In this document: positions 61,137 through 64,000 of the stretch, in pieces | How the letters are laid out: the number at the start of each line of letters is the position of its first letter | How positions within the stretch are numbered: the first letter of the stretch is position 1 | From: Chitinophaga jiangningensis | GTDB taxonomy: Bacteria > Bacteroidota > Bacteroidia > Chitinophagales > Chitinophagaceae | Reading direction: 5' to 3' | Assembly: GCF_900142605.1 (NCBI RefSeq) | Contig: NZ_FRBL01000008.1 | Coordinates: 1-64,000, forward strand | DNA length: 64,000 nucleotides | The notes under the pieces: generated by a model | Databases searched by the model: none | What the model saw: only the letters and a program-made list of their open reading frames with translations | Told to the model about the DNA's origin: nothing | Position numbers and translations under genes: made by a program

Positions 61137-62129
61137 TCATTTTACCAAGATGGCCCTGGCACTAATTATTGGGTTCAACTGAAGAATTAATCCTTCTGGA
61201 CTGGTCCAATAATTTGTTTCTAACGAATAAGAAAAAATATTTAGTTCTGGTTTGTCCAAGGCGTTTGTTACAATACATAGTCGCGCAAACTCATTATTTG
61301 ATTTAAGGTGCGCATACTCATTTGGGGTTAATTCCGCTGCAATGCTTTTACCTGATAACCCTTTCACCTCTAACGTAAGTTGTGTCTTACTGTTGGTTGC
61401 TGTTAGATCCCAGCCTAAGTTGTCTTTCTCAACGGATTTCACACTAAACCCGAGCCTTTTATAGTATTGTGTAACCGCCAATATTGCATTTTTCTCAACT
61501 TTAGCCTTCTTTAACACATCCATTTGTCGCCCCATCCCATGATCATTAATTTTTGAGGCTGCAGGTACTATTCCAGTTTCTATGTATTTCTCCACCTTTT
61601 TTACAAACTTGGATTGCTTTTCCGCAAACCAGACATTACTCTGCCCCATCCAACCTTTACCCTGCCTAGGAACTTTAAAAATTCTTTCATCTACTGAAAG
61701 TAATCGACAGTTTGCAATTTCAGCCTTCGTGAAATAACCGACAAATTCAGATTTGAACCATCTATTTGACTTGTCTGAGGCTGGCTGGCAATATCTATAG
61801 ACAAATGCTTTTTTATACCAGCCAATAATATAATTTCCATGATTATTCGGATCTCTGGCAGTCCAAACAACGGTTACATTTTCTATTTTATCCTCCTCTG
61901 GGGAAGCTCCTAACTTTTCAATTCTGATTGTACTTGGATTTCCATGTGTTCTGTCAATTTTTGGTTGCACATATCCAAAGTAATTTCCACGGTATTCCTG
62001 GAAGTTGAAAAGTTCGTGTCCCCATCCAGTTTGCTCTACATGCCTTCCACCTCCTTGAATTTTATCATTTTTTAGTCCCTTATAAAAATCCATCCAGCCG
62101 GTATTAAAAAAAATTATTTTGTCTTTCAT
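61137..62129 (-). CDS. DUF3883-containing nuclease-like protein
   Basis: Product of 330 residues, no signal peptide. The C-terminal part (about 212-290) matches DUF3883: AILAVTQYYKRLGFSVKSVE, then NLGWDLTATN and LTLEVKGLSG, giving the PD-(D/E)xK-type residues Asp241, Glu254 and Lys256. The N-terminal 200 residues have no domain I know. DUF3883 proteins are common in restriction and defence genes, usually with a methyltransferase or helicase, which are missing here. The DNA is visibly more AT-rich than its neighbours, with many TTT and AAT codons, which points to acquisition by transfer. Confidence 0.78.
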   Translation of the reverse strand: MKDKIIFFNTGWMDFYKGLKNDKIQGGGRHVEQTGWGHELFNFQEYRGNYFGYVQPKIDRTHGNPSTIRIEKLGASPEEDKIENVTVVWTARDPNNHGNYIIGWYKKAFVYRYCQPASDKSNRWFKSEFVGYFTKAEIANCRLLSVDERIFKVPRQGKGWMGQSNVWFAEKQSKFVKKVEKYIETGIVPAASKINDHGMGRQMDVLKKAKVEKNAILAVTQYYKRLGFSVKSVEKDNLGWDLTATNSKTQLTLEVKGLSGKSIAAELTPNEYAHLKSNNEFARLCIVTNALDKPELNIFSYSLETNYWTSPEGLILQLNPIISARAILVK

Positions 62130-62168
62130 ACGGGTATTATTTTATAAATGTCATCTCTTTTAGTTTTT

Positions 62169-62708
62169 TTACAACCTCACCAGCTGCGGCACATGCCCTG
62201 TTCCCGGTATAAACTCCTTCATCACCCATTCCATTGGCAGCTTCAGGTAGCTGGTGGTGGTACCATCGCTGCAGCCGTACCAGGTTTCCTGCAGTACGTC
62301 TTCATCGATCACCAGCTGGATCTGGTGCTCCTTATCCAGCAGCAAACCGAATACCGTGGCGGCACCTACGGCCGTACCGAGCATGGAGTTAAGTAATGCT
62401 ACCGGTGCAAAGGAAACGCGGGAAACACCCAGGGCAGCGCTAAAGTCTTTCGTAACAAAAGGCTTATCGGCAGTGGTAACCGCCAGGTAAAACCGGGTTT
62501 GCTGGCGGTTACAGAGAAACAAGGTCTTCACGGTTTTCATTTGCAGCCGTTCATCAATCCTGGTGCAGTCTTCCATGGTGATGGCTGGTTCACAGTCCAC
62601 CCGATCGAAGGGCACGGCTTTTTCCTTTAGCAGCGCATATACCATTTCCTGCAAGGGTGTTTTAAATTCCTGTGGTGCATTTGCTGTTGCCTCGCTTACA
62701 TAAATCAT
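62169..62708 (-). CDS. YbaK/ProX-type aminoacyl-tRNA deacylase
   Basis: Product of 179 residues from ATG 62708 (MIYVSEATAN), preceded by GGAAG; an in-frame ATG at 62750 is less likely. The YbaK/EbsC pattern is visible: VPFDRVDCEPAITMEDC, MKTVKTLFLCNRQQTRFYLAV, KDFSAALGVSRVSFA and MLGTAVGAATVFGLLLDKEHQIQLVIDEDVL. The family clears mischarged tRNA, such as alanyl-tRNA-Pro, in trans. The length and order fit the ProX-like free-standing type. It lies 60 bases before the DUF2306 gene stop on the same strand. Confidence 0.85.
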   Translation of the reverse strand: MIYVSEATANAPQEFKTPLQEMVYALLKEKAVPFDRVDCEPAITMEDCTRIDERLQMKTVKTLFLCNRQQTRFYLAVTTADKPFVTKDFSAALGVSRVSFAPVALLNSMLGTAVGAATVFGLLLDKEHQIQLVIDEDVLQETWYGCSDGTTTSYLKLPMEWVMKEFIPGTGHVPQLVRL

Positions 62709-62768
62709 AATGATGACTTCCGGTTTGCGGTCAAAGATAGCCGTTGGCACCTGAAAATCAAAAGGCTG

Positions 62769-63392
62769 CTACTTCTTCCATTTCACACTTCGGATAATTT
62801 CGTAGGTGTATAATGGTACGGACCAGCCCAGCCAGAATAATGGCACCGTAACGGCTTCGAAGCTGCCGAGCTGCTGAATGGCCGGTATCTTATATAAAAA
62901 TCCTGAAACCAGGAAGGCTACGGTTACAATATAACTGCGGATCATCCACTCCTTATGCAACTTGAACTGCCGTTGTACTGCGGTGATCCAGGCAATGAAG
63001 CTGCTGGTGATCCATACCGACGCCCATACCTGTAAAGTGAAGGCATATGCCCAGTTGACGTGGTACGCTGATGTAAACGACAGTACCAGTGCGGATATAC
63101 TGCTGGTAAGTATCGCCAGCAGGTATACATACCCGATGATGCGATGCAGCAGCCAGCTAAAATTGCGGAGCTTAGGCCAGAACTGCAGGGCGCCCGAAAT
63201 CAGGGCTCCCCCACCGGAGGTAATATGTGCGATCAGAAAATAACGTTGTTTAAAATACTTGCCCAGCGCTTCTGGGGTCATTTCCAGGTAATGATCCGCC
63301 CCGTGCATAAATAACCAGGTCACAAAAAATACACCTATCCATATGATCAAAGGTAATAAGTCGCTGTACTGTAGCCGAATGTTCTTCTCCAT
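62769..63392 (-). CDS. DUF2306-family multi-pass membrane protein
   Basis: Product of 207 residues from ATG 63392 (MEKNIRLQYSDLL). An open frame runs to an ATG at 63590, but that would pass through the whole divergent HxlR promoter and gene start, so it is rejected. About six membrane helices with family motifs: LPLIIWIGVFFVTWLFM, HRIIGYVYLLAILTSS, HVNWAYAF and HKEWMIRSYIVTVAFL. His residues in LLHRI and HKEWMIRSY are conserved in the family and may bind haem or metal; no function is known. It is divergent from HxlR with a 112-base gap. Confidence 0.8.
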   Translation of the reverse strand: MEKNIRLQYSDLLPLIIWIGVFFVTWLFMHGADHYLEMTPEALGKYFKQRYFLIAHITSGGGALISGALQFWPKLRNFSWLLHRIIGYVYLLAILTSSISALVLSFTSAYHVNWAYAFTLQVWASVWITSSFIAWITAVQRQFKLHKEWMIRSYIVTVAFLVSGFLYKIPAIQQLGSFEAVTVPLFWLGWSVPLYTYEIIRSVKWKK

Positions 63393-63504
63393 GTTGCTGA
63401 TAATTTTATGATACAAATATCCATGGAAGCGCAGGCCTGTACAATAACCGAAAAAAGATTCGGTATGCCGATATTGCTTAACTTTAACCGGAAAGCCTAT
63501 CAAT

Positions 63505-63861
63505 ATGTACACAAGGAAAATAGAAGAAGACCTGGACTGCGGCCTCATCCTCGGCATGAAAGTACTGGGCGGTAAATGGAAATGCTGCATCCTCGACGCT
63601 ATTCACAAAGGTTTCACCAGGCCCAGTGAAATCACCCGCAGCATCCGGGAAGCCTCCCCACGGGTAATCGAAATGCAGCTGGCGGAGCTGCTGTTCTTCG
63701 GCGTGATTGAAAAGAACCTGGAAAGTGAGCAGGAATACCCTAAACGCACAGAATACCACCTGACGCCGCTGGGCCAAACCCTGCTGCCTATCCTCTCCCA
63801 AATCGACGCCTGGGGGTTGCAACATGCGGATATCATCAAGGAACGGCTTACAGAAGTATAA
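63505..63861 (+). CDS. HxlR-family winged-helix transcriptional regulator
   Basis: Product of 118 residues with the HxlR fold: the opening CGLILGMKVLGGKWKCCILDAI (about 12-33), recognition-helix region RPSEITRSIREASPRVIEMQLAELLFFGVIEK, and YPKRTEYHLTPLGQTLLPILSQIDAWG. Members sense reactive aldehydes, oxidants or disulfides; Cys12, Cys28 and Cys29 are possible sensor sites. It probably regulates the divergent DUF2306 gene. Confidence 0.9.
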   Translation: MYTRKIEEDLDCGLILGMKVLGGKWKCCILDAIHKGFTRPSEITRSIREASPRVIEMQLAELLFFGVIEKNLESEQEYPKRTEYHLTPLGQTLLPILSQIDAWGLQHADIIKERLTEV

Positions 63862-63950
63862 TTTTCAATTAAAAGCAACCAAAGTGGTGTACCATCCCGT
63901 ATATCAACATAATTCAGAATTTACACAGAATTGAACCATACATTTATCGA

Positions 63951-64000
63951 ATGAAGATTTTAATTATTGAAGATGAACCGGAGCTGGCAAAAAGCATGGG
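63951..64000 (+). CDS. Response regulator, N-terminus only (cut by window end)
   Basis: ATG at 63951 begins MKILIIEDEPELAKSM, the first strand and acidic Glu-Asp pair of an OmpR-type receiver domain. The gene runs off the window. A partner sensor kinase may follow. Confidence 0.75.
   Translation, partial: MKILIIEDEPELAKSM

Noticed and set aside
63393..63590. 66-residue N-terminal extension of the DUF2306 protein
   Set aside because: It would run back through the divergent HxlR promoter and coding start; the extension has no membrane-protein or signal character.

Overview
The window looks like a chromosome segment of a Bacteroidota bacterium, most likely Chitinophaga or a close Chitinophagaceae relative. 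The reasons are three SusC/SusD pairs, an ECF sigma/FecR/SusC/SusD cassette with a DUF4974-type FecR, a long-leader SusC carrying an STN domain, perfect TAnnTTTG promoter boxes in front of a few genes, and many glycoside hydrolases. No rRNA, tRNA, transposase, integrase or CRISPR array was seen.

Layout. (1) 169-8840, minus strand: ECF sigma factor, FecR anti-sigma factor, SusC with STN domain, SusD, and a TPR-thioredoxin lipid/periplasmic protein form a cell-surface-signalling nutrient uptake unit. (2) 8974-11778, plus strand: a secreted protein of unknown role and a UbiD-family decarboxylase. (3) 11852-23916, minus strand: a tightly packed eight-gene run of SusC, SusD, two paralogous DoxX-like membrane proteins, a mono-haem cytochrome c lipoprotein, a Tat-exported SoxC/sulfite-dehydrogenase-like molybdoenzyme, a phytoene-desaturase-like FAD oxidoreductase and a YeiH-type putative sulfate exporter. 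I read this as outer-membrane capture of an organosulfur or sulfur-oxyanion substrate followed by periplasmic oxidation and anion export; the substrate is unknown. (4) 24429-26809: S41 peptidase, AraC regulator, membrane protein. (5) 26918-36666, minus strand: a thiazole/oxazole-modified microcin (TOMM) RiPP cluster with an FHA protein, a kinase/cyclase-like/AAA/TPR fusion, a precursor ending in CCCMCF, an unknown protein and a YcaO cyclodehydratase with its own zinc-binding docking domain; next to it are an unrecognised 225-residue protein and a phage-tail-collar-like protein. (6) 37235-56805: a plant-polysaccharide region with a PQQ-type sugar dehydrogenase, GH115, GH51, SusC/SusD, GH2, an orphan alpha/alpha-barrel-like protein, an SDR and GH27, with a shared AATTGT-N7-ACAATT motif in front of GH51 and GH2. 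A SUKH-like protein, four 77-bp tandem repeats and a folded palindromic element sit inside it. (7) 56946-64000: a DUF4157 protein with CxxC-bearing tandem repeats, an acetyltransferase, an AraC regulator, a SnoaL-like secreted protein, an AT-rich DUF3883 nuclease-like gene, a YbaK-type deacylase, a DUF2306 membrane protein, an HxlR regulator and the first codons of a response regulator.

The two regions most worth following are the SusCD-linked sulfur oxidation operon and the TOMM cluster with its kinase/cyclase fusion. Structured intergenic DNA is also rich here: a 48-bp near-perfect inverted repeat, paired hairpins at convergent gene ends, and a palindrome-flanked element with pseudoknot topology. 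All calls are made by eye from sequence; family names come from memory of motifs and not from searches.
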